Shown here: one piece after another, positions 1 to 5,066 of the stretch | Numbering within the stretch: position 1 is the first letter of the stretch | How the letters are laid out: each line of letters begins with the position of its first letter | Source: Bifidobacteriaceae bacterium | Lineage (GTDB): Bacteria > Actinomycetota > Actinomycetes > Actinomycetales > WQXJ01 | DNA length: 5,066 nt | Direction of reading: 5' to 3' | Assembly (NCBI GenBank): GCA_031268115.1 | Contig: JAIRXV010000348.1 | Location: 1 to 5,066, forward strand | Made by a program: the position numbers and the translations under genes | Notes under the pieces: generated by a model | What the model was told of the DNA's origin: nothing | Database searches by the model: none | What the model saw: the letters and a program-made list of their open reading frames with translations, nothing else

Positions 1-577
1 AGATCAGATCCCCGGCAACTTCCACCCCATACAGCGAGATCCCCTCCGGCCCTTCGATTGGCTCCCCGACTTCCTTAGCCGTGGATGGATCGACCCGATG
101 GATGGAGCCTGCCCAGGCGCAAAGAACCTGGCCGGCGTACACGTCTTGGGCGCATGCCACTGACTCGGGCAATTGCGCTTCGCCGCCCTCGGTCAGGAGT
201 TCGCCGGTTGCTGGCGCTAGCGGCGCGAGGACTGTTTGCCCGAGCCCTTCAGCGATATCGCCGGTCCGGATCACGGCCAGCCAGGTCTTGCCCGCATCGA
301 CCACGCTCATTATCGCCGGATCTGTGCCTTCTGCTATGTCCTGCGCCTTTACCTCCCACGTCACGTACGCCTCACCCGAGGGCGCGCTGGGGGAAGGGGA
401 GGGCGATTCTTCCGGCGCCGCCGTGGCCGAAGGCGTCCTTGGCGCAGGAGGCCGCGCCAAAGGAGATTGGGCTGGCCGATCCGCCGTTGCGAGGGGCACT
501 AACAACGCCACAGCCGCGACGGCGGCAACGGCAATTGCCCCGCCGATCACGGCCCATCTTCGGGTTTGGGTCTTCAC
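1..577 (-). CDS. Membrane-anchored or secreted protein, possible beta-propeller ectodomain (C-terminus cut off by window edge)
   Basis: The reading frame is open from a GTG at 577-575 to the window edge, giving 192 codons with the 3' end missing. The start is well fixed: an in-frame TAG (the stop of the preceding gene, 604-602) lies eight codons upstream, and a GGAAAGG sits 10 bases before the GTG. The N-terminus reads KTQTRRW, then an Ala/Val-rich hydrophobic stretch (about residues 9-30) ending ATA-D at 30-33, so it is either a signal peptide or an uncleaved anchor. A Pro/Ser/Ala/Thr linker follows to about residue 70, then a beta-rich region. A segment with two cysteines (VACAQDVYAGQVLCAW) followed by GSIHRVDPSTAKEVGEP resembles a PQQ-like/WD-like propeller blade with an internal disulfide. 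That fold is inferred from one blade-like repeat only. It lies 24 bases after the FKBP lipoprotein gene, so it is probably cotranscribed. Function unknown. The gene is real with high confidence; the fold is tentative. Confidence 0.8.
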   Translation of the reverse strand, partial: MKTQTRRWAVIGGAIAVAAVAAVALLVPLATADRPAQSPLARPPAPRTPSATAAPEESPSPSPSAPSGEAYVTWEVKAQDIAEGTDPAIMSVVDAGKTWLAVIRTGDIAEGLGQTVLAPLAPATGELLTEGGEAQLPESVACAQDVYAGQVLCAWAGSIHRVDPSTAKEVGEPIEGPEGISLYGVEVAGDLI

Positions 578-587
578 CGAAACTCTG

Positions 588-594
588 CCTTTCC
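588..594 (-). promoter_or_regulatory. Ribosome binding site of the gene starting at 577
   Basis: On the minus strand GGAAAGG lies 10 bases before the GTG at 577. It sits inside the 24-base gap after the FKBP gene stop and supports the GTG start over any ATG further inside. The purine stretch is only a partial Shine-Dalgarno match. Confidence 0.5.
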
Positions 595-601
595 GACCAC
601 C

Positions 602-1630
602 CTATTGGGCGTCCAAGATGTCGATGACGTAGACAAGGGTCGAATTGGCCGGGATGCGCTCCGTCGTGTTTTCGCCAAGCGCCAACGATGGCGGAATCAC
701 CACCAATACTCGACTCCCCACCCGCTTTCCAGCCAACCCGTAAACCAGTCCGGGCAAAGTCGATCCTACTGTCAGGTCCATCGATTGCGGTCCCCCCGAC
801 GTCCACGTTGAGTCGAACATCGCGCCGTCAGCCCAGACCCATCCCGTCAACTGCAGCACAACGGTCTGGCCTTCCGCTACTTTCGCTCCGGCCCCGACGA
901 TCAGATCTTGTGCAACCAGCTCCGTTGGGGGTGAATCGTCTGGGATTTCAATACTCGGTTCACCGCCGTCATCGACGGTGACATGGGGTAGTCCTTCGAC
1001 TGGCGGCACATCCTCGCCCTCAGCGCTCAGGGGAAGGGGCCGGGAGTCGCGAACGGTCACTGCCATGAATTGGGTGACTAGATAATCGGCCTCTACGTTC
1101 CCAGAGGAATCGATAGTACCGAAAATCAGCTTAGTGCCGACCTTCTGTCCGATCAACGCCTCCGCGAACGTTTGGGACATCGAGTTAGGAAAGAGCAAAA
1201 TGGTTTGCGGGAGATCTGTTCCGTAGGTCGAGAACCCTTGCTCACCGGTGTCGCCCGCGAACATCGCGTAATCGAACGTGACTTTGGCGCCCTCTTCGAT
1301 AGTTGCCCCGCCGCCCTCTTCCACTACCCGAACGGTTGGACCCGTCACCCCCAGCGGCGGGGCGAATGCCAGGAAGGGGTTGCCGTCAGGATCCTCGGTC
1401 CAGGAGATCAGGTCCACGATTCGCTGGTCTCCCGCCCGATCCCGTTCCGGTTCAGTCGCGTTAGGGGTGGACGATGACGGCGCACTAGTTGGCGGCTCCG
1501 CACTCTCCGCGCTGCTCGAACTCGTCTCGCTCACGCTCGGCGTGGGTTCCGGAGCAGTGCCCCCGTCGGCGCATCCCCCAGTCCCCAAGAGAATCAGGCA
1601 GGCGCATAGCGTGGCGCCCATCTGCTTCAC
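602..1630 (-). CDS. Lipoprotein with two FKBP-type peptidyl-prolyl isomerase domains
   Basis: 342 residues, starting at GTG 1630 with a strong GAGGAG 8 bases upstream; a second possible start is Met4 (1621). The N-terminus is a short hydrophobic leader ending LLGTGGC, with Cys20 the likely lipidated residue, though Thr at -3 is off the usual lipobox. A Ser/Thr/Pro/Glu linker (about 24-66) follows. Domain 1 (about 80-195) has the FKBP-like pattern EEGAKVTFDYAMF and later AEALIGQKVGTKLIFG. Domain 2 (about 237-341) is clearer: MFDSTW (residues 271-276, the conserved Phe-Asp), LTVGSTLPGLVYGLAGKRVG, IPPSLALGE and IPANSTLVYVIDIL. Two binding-pocket aromatics of FKBP12 are changed in domain 2: Tyr26 is Leu261 (LQLTG) and Tyr82 is Leu318. 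FKBPs catalyse cis-trans isomerisation of Xaa-Pro bonds; this one would act outside the membrane, perhaps on exported neighbours (inference). Its start overlaps the stop of the DUF916 gene, implying coupled translation. Confidence 0.92.
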   Translation of the reverse strand: MKQMGATLCACLILLGTGGCADGGTAPEPTPSVSETSSSSAESAEPPTSAPSSSTPNATEPERDRAGDQRIVDLISWTEDPDGNPFLAFAPPLGVTGPTVRVVEEGGGATIEEGAKVTFDYAMFAGDTGEQGFSTYGTDLPQTILLFPNSMSQTFAEALIGQKVGTKLIFGTIDSSGNVEADYLVTQFMAVTVRDSRPLPLSAEGEDVPPVEGLPHVTVDDGGEPSIEIPDDSPPTELVAQDLIVGAGAKVAEGQTVVLQLTGWVWADGAMFDSTWTSGGPQSMDLTVGSTLPGLVYGLAGKRVGSRVLVVIPPSLALGENTTERIPANSTLVYVIDILDAQ

Positions 1631-1644
1631 CGCCCGGGCTCCTC
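1627..1644 (-). promoter_or_regulatory. GTGA stop/start overlap with Shine-Dalgarno of the FKBP lipoprotein gene
   Basis: The TGA stop of the DUF916-type gene (1629-1627) overlaps the GTG start (1630-1628) of the FKBP gene. A GAGGAG Shine-Dalgarno (1644-1639) with 8-base spacing is embedded in the last codons of the upstream gene. This is the classic layout of translational coupling and fixes GTG 1630 as the start. Confidence 0.75.
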
Positions 1645-3063
1645 GCTGCGCGGCGGATTCGGCAGGTCGCGGGCACTGGGCAGGTCGCGGACATTGGGAG
1701 CGTCGGACGCAACAGGGGCACTGGGAGCGTCAGACGCAACAGGGGCATTGGGAGCGTCGGACGCGCTGGGGACATCTGACGCACTGGGGACGCCTGGCGC
1801 ACCAGGTGCGCCGGTCTTAGCGCCACTCGCGGCCTGTGAGTCGAGGGTCTCCCCGCCATTAGTACCCCGCCTTAGGTCGCCATCCGGGTCGCTCGATTCG
1901 GCCGAACCGACTGACGCTTCAGGCGCCACGACCGCCTTCGCACCCTGTTTGGCCTGTTTCTTGGCTTCGCGTTTGGCGATTCTTGCTATCAGCCGCCGCT
2001 CGCGTCGCTTACGGAAGACCCGCCGCCAGATCGCACGGCAAATCAAAGCGAGAACAATGAGCAAGAGTACACAGGGAATCCAGGGAATCACCCACACATC
2101 GACAGTTCGCTGTACGGTCGGCACCGCGACATCCGAATGTGGCACACTTCCGTTTACGACGTATACCGTGTAAGTTTGCTTGCCGAACCCCCACAGGCGT
2201 GTAAAGTGGGGCGATCGGGCCCAGGCCCCTGATTCTTCGACCGGCCGGGCAGAGAATGTCACAGACGAGCCGGGCAGCATTTCTGGGGTCTGCACCGAAT
2301 CGAGTCCGTCGAATCGGTCGGTCTTCCAAATGTAGTTCGCCACGACGCTTGTTACAACCTTGGCTTCGAGCCGAACGTTGCCCGTGTTGATCACTGTGAA
2401 ATTCAGGCCGGCTTCGGCCGGCAGTGGGTTCCACCATGGCACCAGGCGCACGGGCGTGATTTCTCCGATTTCTGCCGCCGGCGCCAAATCTCCATTCACT
2501 CTCAGGTGGATGCGGATGCCGACTCGTAGATCAAGCACCACCTCTTCGCCGTTGGACTCCGGCGGCGTAGCCAGTGTGGTGAACAGGGCGCCGTCATAGT
2601 CCCCCGGTGTCGCTGCCTCGGGGATCTGAATGGTGAAGGGAACCTCCACCTCGCTGTAAGCGTCGATGGAAACCAGTTCTTCAGTGGGGACGATCCACGC
2701 CCCGAACGACCCTTCGGCGGCGCGCCCCGGGGGCGCCGAATACTTCCCATCTGCGGTCAACACCGCCTCTTGTCCATACACAGCTATCTCGATGGGTTTC
2801 GCCGACAGGTTTTCCACGAGCATCACTTCGGCCAGAGCCTGACCCGGATCGGCCGTGAAGTCGAAGGCGGATCGCGGATTCTCCACGGTCGAGTTGGCTG
2901 GCCTGATGCGCCACGCGTTCTCACTGCGCCCGCTCGGATCGTTGCTCTCAGGCGCGGACGATGACGTCTCGTCCGGGGCCGGTGGATCGGTCGCCGCGTA
3001 GGCGCTTGCCGCGGTGCCCAGCGCGAAGGTCAGGGCGACTGCGCTGGCAATGGCTCGACGCAT
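1627..3063 (-). CDS. DUF916/DUF3324-type (WxLIP-like) cell-surface membrane protein
   Basis: 478 residues from ATG 3063. The signal peptide is residues 1-23 (MRR, Ala/Leu core, AYA before A24). A short Ser/Pro/Asp linker (25-48) follows. Residues about 50-165 look like DUF916: FTADPGQALAEVMLVENLSA, an Ile/Val strand region, then VPFTIQIPEAATPGDYDGAL, which matches the family's pattern of a strand followed by a Pro/Gly turn. Residues about 175-315 resemble the DUF3324 partner domain (VGIRIHLRVNG, FTVINTGNVRLEAKV, the late Trp/Phe/Gly-rich strand region). A single membrane helix lies at about 323-346 (VWVIPWIPCVLLLIVLALI). It is followed by a strongly basic stretch (RAIWRRVFRKRRERR), so the last ~130 residues should be cytoplasmic. 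That tail ends in Ala/Pro/Ser/Asp repeats and is longer than I expect for this family. In Firmicutes such proteins are encoded with WxL proteins and bind them or peptidoglycan; the neighbouring GH26 gene ends in a WxL-like domain, which supports that role here. Confidence 0.88.
   Translation of the reverse strand: MRRAIASAVALTFALGTAASAYAATDPPAPDETSSSAPESNDPSGRSENAWRIRPANSTVENPRSAFDFTADPGQALAEVMLVENLSAKPIEIAVYGQEAVLTADGKYSAPPGRAAEGSFGAWIVPTEELVSIDAYSEVEVPFTIQIPEAATPGDYDGALFTTLATPPESNGEEVVLDLRVGIRIHLRVNGDLAPAAEIGEITPVRLVPWWNPLPAEAGLNFTVINTGNVRLEAKVVTSVVANYIWKTDRFDGLDSVQTPEMLPGSSVTFSARPVEESGAWARSPHFTRLWGFGKQTYTVYVVNGSVPHSDVAVPTVQRTVDVWVIPWIPCVLLLIVLALICRAIWRRVFRKRRERRLIARIAKREAKKQAKQGAKAVVAPEASVGSAESSDPDGDLRRGTNGGETLDSQAASGAKTGAPGAPGVPSASDVPSASDAPNAPVASDAPSAPVASDAPNVRDLPSARDLPNPPRSEEPGR
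1663..1698 (-). repeat. Two tandem 18-base units at the 3' end of the DUF916-type gene
   Basis: Units 1663-1680 and 1681-1698 differ at two positions and encode the six-residue repeat (N/S)(V/A)RDLP. They lie directly downstream, in reading direction, of the 27-base repeat and overlap it slightly. They keep the reading frame and extend the low-complexity cytoplasmic tail. Confidence 0.85.
1694..1774 (-). repeat. 27-base tandem repeat, about 2.7 copies, coding for nine-residue PVASDAP-type units
   Basis: Units 1694-1720 and 1721-1747 are nearly identical (two differences); 1748-1774 matches for the first ~18 bases and then diverges. The period of 27 keeps the frame and encodes (N/S)APVASDAP. 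Further degenerate SASD(V/A)P copies continue to about 1790. A minisatellite-like tract of this kind may vary in copy number between strains (inference). Confidence 0.88.
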
Positions 3064-3072
3064 GGTGTGGGA

Positions 3073-3079
3073 CCTGCTT
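3073..3079 (-). promoter_or_regulatory. Ribosome binding site of the DUF916-type gene
   Basis: AAGCAGG on the minus strand lies 9 bases before the ATG at 3063. It is a moderate Shine-Dalgarno match, weaker than the one for the next gene. Confidence 0.45.
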
Positions 3080-3098
3080 TCTCAATAGCGAATGCGGA

Positions 3099-3149
3099 CT
3101 GAGGCACGTCCGGCCATGCCGCCCGCGGGCTGCATGGCCGGACGCTCAG
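3099..3149 (-). terminator. Long GC-rich hairpin between the GH26 and DUF916-type genes (terminator or attenuator)
   Basis: A perfect 13-base inverted repeat pairs 3107-3119 (CGTCCGGCCATGC) with 3132-3144. The loop contains its own 10-base palindrome GCCCGCGGGC (3121-3130). A further 5-base pairing (3099-3103 with 3145-3149) extends the stem past a 3-base bulge. In transcript direction it begins 18 bases after the GH26 TAA stop and ends 35 bases before the next ATG. No U-run follows, so it is a non-canonical terminator, as is common in high-GC Gram-positives, or a partial terminator/RNA-stabilising element that lowers expression of the downstream genes. The structure is directly visible; the role is inferred. 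Confidence 0.7.
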
Positions 3150-3167
3150 CCTCTATCGGGGCCGAAC

Positions 3168-3638
3168 TTACAGCACGGTCACGGAAAGCACACCCTGGTA
3201 AGCACCGGGCGTAACCGTAGCGGGCAGCTTGTAGGACAGCTCCCCACCAAGGGTGGCAATGCCTCTCGAAGATCCGGCCGGCGAAGACCCGAGTTCGGTT
3301 CCCGCCGTGAATCCGGCAGTCCACGCCGCGACCGAAGCACCAGGCGTCACCGTCTGGTTATCGGCCTGGGTCAGCACCTCGGGCGAGATCCCCAGTGCCT
3401 TGCCATCAACTGCGTCTGGGCCGGTCAACTGCGCACCGGCGGTGATGGTCGAATCCCAACCCACGCTCGCTCCGGGGCGCGAATCCTCGATTTCGATGGC
3501 GGGAAGATCGCCAGCGCCGACAATCCAGGCCTTGTCGGAGGACAATGCCGCATCCGCAAGGGAAACAGACGCTGAGGAGAATCCGACCGCCAAGCCACCG
3601 GCGAAGGCCGGGATTTCGACGTCCACGTCGATGTCGCC
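3168..3638 (-). other. WxL-like C-terminal surface-binding domain of the GH26 protein
   Basis: These are the last ~157 residues of the GH26 gene product, starting at GDIDVDVEIPAF. The region is beta-strand-rich and Gly/Ala/Ser/Thr-rich. It contains AIEIEDSRPGASVGWDSTI, which matches the WxL-domain pattern of a strand, Asp-x-Arg, then Gly-Trp, and it closes with TPGAYQGVLSVTVL, the family's typical last strand. Neither tryptophan motif is canonical: the first reads WDS and the second has lost its Trp (LSVTVL where Firmicutes have LTWTL). WxL domains in Firmicutes bind peptidoglycan non-covalently and partner with DUF916 proteins. The assignment is from pattern memory, not a search. Confidence 0.65.
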
Positions 3639-5066
3639 GCTCTGTTGGTAGTAGAGGGGCGTCTCGTAGAACTCCCACTCGCCTGCCATCGCGATCTCAT
3701 CCGCGTAGTCTCCGGTAACGGGGTTGGCGTTGCCGGAACCCGACTGGCCGCCTTGCCAAGTCAGCGCGTAGGACACGTACTTGAGGTTCGGGTAGGTGTC
3801 CCCGTCCCCATCGCCGAGGGTGTACGGCGCTGTCCCGGTGTTGCATTCGGAGGCAAAACGATCATGAATCTCCTGGATGGCCGAGGAACCCTCCGTCATG
3901 GCCACGAGTTTCTTGTCCGCCCGTGCCTTCTCGGCCACGTAGTCGAACGAGGAGCAGAACAGTTCCACGATCTTGTCCGCCTGGCCGTTGTACGGATGGT
4001 ATTGGTGACCGCCCGTGCCGCCCGACTCCCAGTAGTTGTCGATGCCATACACGTCGACATATTCGGCACCCGGGAAGCCCTGTTCCCACTTCTGGAGCAA
4101 GAACTGCTTCCACGTGCCCGAATCGATCCAGTCGCGGAACTCGGCGTTGGCAGTGGTCTGTTCGCCCGAAGCGGCGTCGAGATCAAGGGGCACGCCGGAG
4201 TTGTTCAGTGCGATTGGCTCGCCGTAGTGGAAGGAAGCGGGCGTTAGCGACTGAGCCTCAACGTACTGAGCCTGCAAGTCGATGTGGGCCTGTTCCTTGA
4301 CTGCGTCGCTCCAACCCGTGGACCAGCAGAAGGGGAAGCCGCCCCAGTCGATGCACGTCTCCTGGCCGCCCTTGGTGTCGATGTACTTGTCGAGCAAAGC
4401 CTTAAGTTCGGCGTTGCCGGTCAAGTCTTCGAAGAGCACCGAAGGCTCACCCAGACGAGAACGGTCCGGGGAAATCTCATACAAGAAGTTGTGGACACCA
4501 TGGTCCATCAAATAATCCTCAAGCATCTTGAATAGATCGGCGTACTGTTGATACGTGGTGGGCTGGAACTTGCGCTCCATGTCGTCAATGCCCCACCAGA
4601 ACCAGTCACCCGAATGCTCGTGGTACGGACGGAACAGAGTCGGCACAGCAGTACCGCCATTTGCTTCCGTAATATCCTCGTTGAACTCCACAATGGCATC
4701 CATACGAGCCTCATACCGGTTATGCAACTCCCCACCCGGCAACACGTAATAGGCCGCCGTCTGATTCATGTTTGGTGGAACCGTGCTGTGGTTCATCCAC
4801 GTACCTGGATAGTAGAGGTTCGAGTTGTAGCCACCGTAGGTGAGCGGGTTGGTCTCATGCCAACTGATTGTGTTGATCGAGCCGTGTTGATAAGACTCCA
4901 CAATCCACTGCACAAGGTCCGCCCAGGCGTAGCCGTCCACGTTTAGGCCGTCGTATCCTAAGTACGGGCCGCGCCCGCTGGCGGGATACTTGGCCGGGCG
5001 CAGAGCGGATTGATCGGGGCTCATCGCACCGAACTGACCGAACTCACCCTTCAACTCCAAGTAGCC
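3168..5066 (-). CDS. Glycoside hydrolase family 26 enzyme (beta-mannanase type) with C-terminal WxL-like domain; N-terminus cut off by window edge
   Basis: The frame is open from the window edge (5066) to a TAA at 3170-3168, giving 632 codons; the TTG at 5060 is unlikely to be the true start, and a signal peptide should lie upstream. Residues are counted here from the codon at 5066. GH26 landmarks in order: TISWHETNP (Trp69-His70, strand 2-3 region); LFRPYHEHSGDWFWWG with Glu150 (4619-4617) as the acid/base; NFLYEISPD after strand 5; YVDVYGIDNY with Tyr345; and AMTEGSS with Glu392 (3893-3891) as nucleophile, then YALTW. All key catalytic residues are present. Family members mostly cleave beta-1,4-mannans; a few act on beta-1,3-xylan or mixed-linkage glucan, so the substrate is not certain. 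A ~125-residue insertion separates strands 5 and 6. Four cysteines (238, 247, 371, 408) could form two disulfides, fitting secretion. The C-terminal ~157 residues are a WxL-like domain, suggesting attachment to the cell surface. Confidence 0.93.
   Translation of the reverse strand, partial: GYLELKGEFGQFGAMSPDQSALRPAKYPASGRGPYLGYDGLNVDGYAWADLVQWIVESYQHGSINTISWHETNPLTYGGYNSNLYYPGTWMNHSTVPPNMNQTAAYYVLPGGELHNRYEARMDAIVEFNEDITEANGGTAVPTLFRPYHEHSGDWFWWGIDDMERKFQPTTYQQYADLFKMLEDYLMDHGVHNFLYEISPDRSRLGEPSVLFEDLTGNAELKALLDKYIDTKGGQETCIDWGGFPFCWSTGWSDAVKEQAHIDLQAQYVEAQSLTPASFHYGEPIALNNSGVPLDLDAASGEQTTANAEFRDWIDSGTWKQFLLQKWEQGFPGAEYVDVYGIDNYWESGGTGGHQYHPYNGQADKIVELFCSSFDYVAEKARADKKLVAMTEGSSAIQEIHDRFASECNTGTAPYTLGDGDGDTYPNLKYVSYALTWQGGQSGSGNANPVTGDYADEIAMAGEWEFYETPLYYQQSGDIDVDVEIPAFAGGLAVGFSSASVSLADAALSSDKAWIVGAGDLPAIEIEDSRPGASVGWDSTITAGAQLTGPDAVDGKALGISPEVLTQADNQTVTPGASVAAWTAGFTAGTELGSSPAGSSRGIATLGGELSYKLPATVTPGAYQGVLSVTVL

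Noticed and set aside
81..632. Plus-strand open frame of 183 codons
   Set aside because: It lies opposite the GTG-started gene at 577-1, which has a signal sequence, linker and RBS. The plus-strand translation is low-complexity and has no recognisable domain; it is a GC-rich shadow frame.
1663..1790. Direct repeats considered as a CRISPR array
   Set aside because: Units are contiguous with no unique spacers, have periods of 18 and 27 in frame, and lie within a coding region.
1796..1812. 7-base perfect hairpin (GGCGCAC / GTGCGCC) with a 3-base loop
   Set aside because: It is inside the Gly/Ala/Pro-coding tail of the DUF916-type gene, and short GC-rich palindromes are expected by chance in such sequence.
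1278..2173. Plus-strand open frames with repeats such as GALGASDAT and QGHWERRT
   Set aside because: They are read-throughs of the complement of the tandem repeats and the FKBP/DUF916 coding regions. The repetition comes from the minus-strand gene, and no domain or good start context was seen.
3064..3098. Promoter for the DUF916-type gene downstream of the hairpin
   Set aside because: There is a TATT-like stretch, but I see no matching -35 element at suitable spacing, so a promoter cannot be supported from sequence alone.
3645..4247. Plus-strand open frame of 200 codons
   Set aside because: It is fully antisense to the GH26 catalytic region, whose active-site motifs are intact on the minus strand.
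5058..5060. TTG at 5060 as the start of the GH26 gene
   Set aside because: The frame stays open to the window edge, and a secreted GH26 enzyme needs a signal peptide and the first barrel strand upstream, so the true start is outside the window.

Overview
The window looks like a high-GC Gram-positive (actinobacterial) chromosome fragment. Third codon positions are GC-rich and GTG starts are used. All proteins carry export signals, and their Ala/Pro/Ser/Thr-rich linkers are typical of actinobacterial surface proteins. No species can be named from the sequence alone. Coding density is high, and every gene I can support lies on the minus strand, so the window is read from right to left.

Layout in transcription order: (1) 5066-3168, the 3' part of a secreted glycoside hydrolase family 26 enzyme (beta-mannanase type) whose N-terminus lies beyond the window. 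It ends in a beta-sandwich domain that resembles a WxL cell-wall-binding domain. (2) A 104-base gap (3064-3167) holding a long GC-rich hairpin. (3) 3063-1627, a DUF916/DUF3324-type (WxLIP-like) surface protein with a signal peptide, one C-terminal membrane helix and an unusually long repetitive cytoplasmic tail. (4) 1630-602, a lipoprotein with two FKBP-type domains, whose GTG start overlaps the preceding stop in a GTGA junction. (5) 577-1, the start of a membrane-anchored or secreted protein with a Pro/Ser/Ala linker and a possible beta-propeller ectodomain, cut by the window edge.

The tight spacing after the hairpin (a 4-base overlap, then 24 bases) suggests that genes 3-5 form one transcription unit, with the hydrolase upstream either in the same unit or separated from it by the hairpin. 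The inferred theme is a cell-surface system: a mannan-type polysaccharide hydrolase carries a wall/partner-binding WxL-like domain, a WxLIP-like membrane protein could be its receptor or wall anchor, and a lipoprotein FKBP could help exported proteins fold. In Firmicutes, WxL and DUF916 proteins are known to be co-encoded and to act together at the surface. A version in a high-GC organism with the WxL-like domain fused to a GH26 enzyme is the most interesting point here. No RNA genes, mobile elements, CRISPR arrays or origins were seen.
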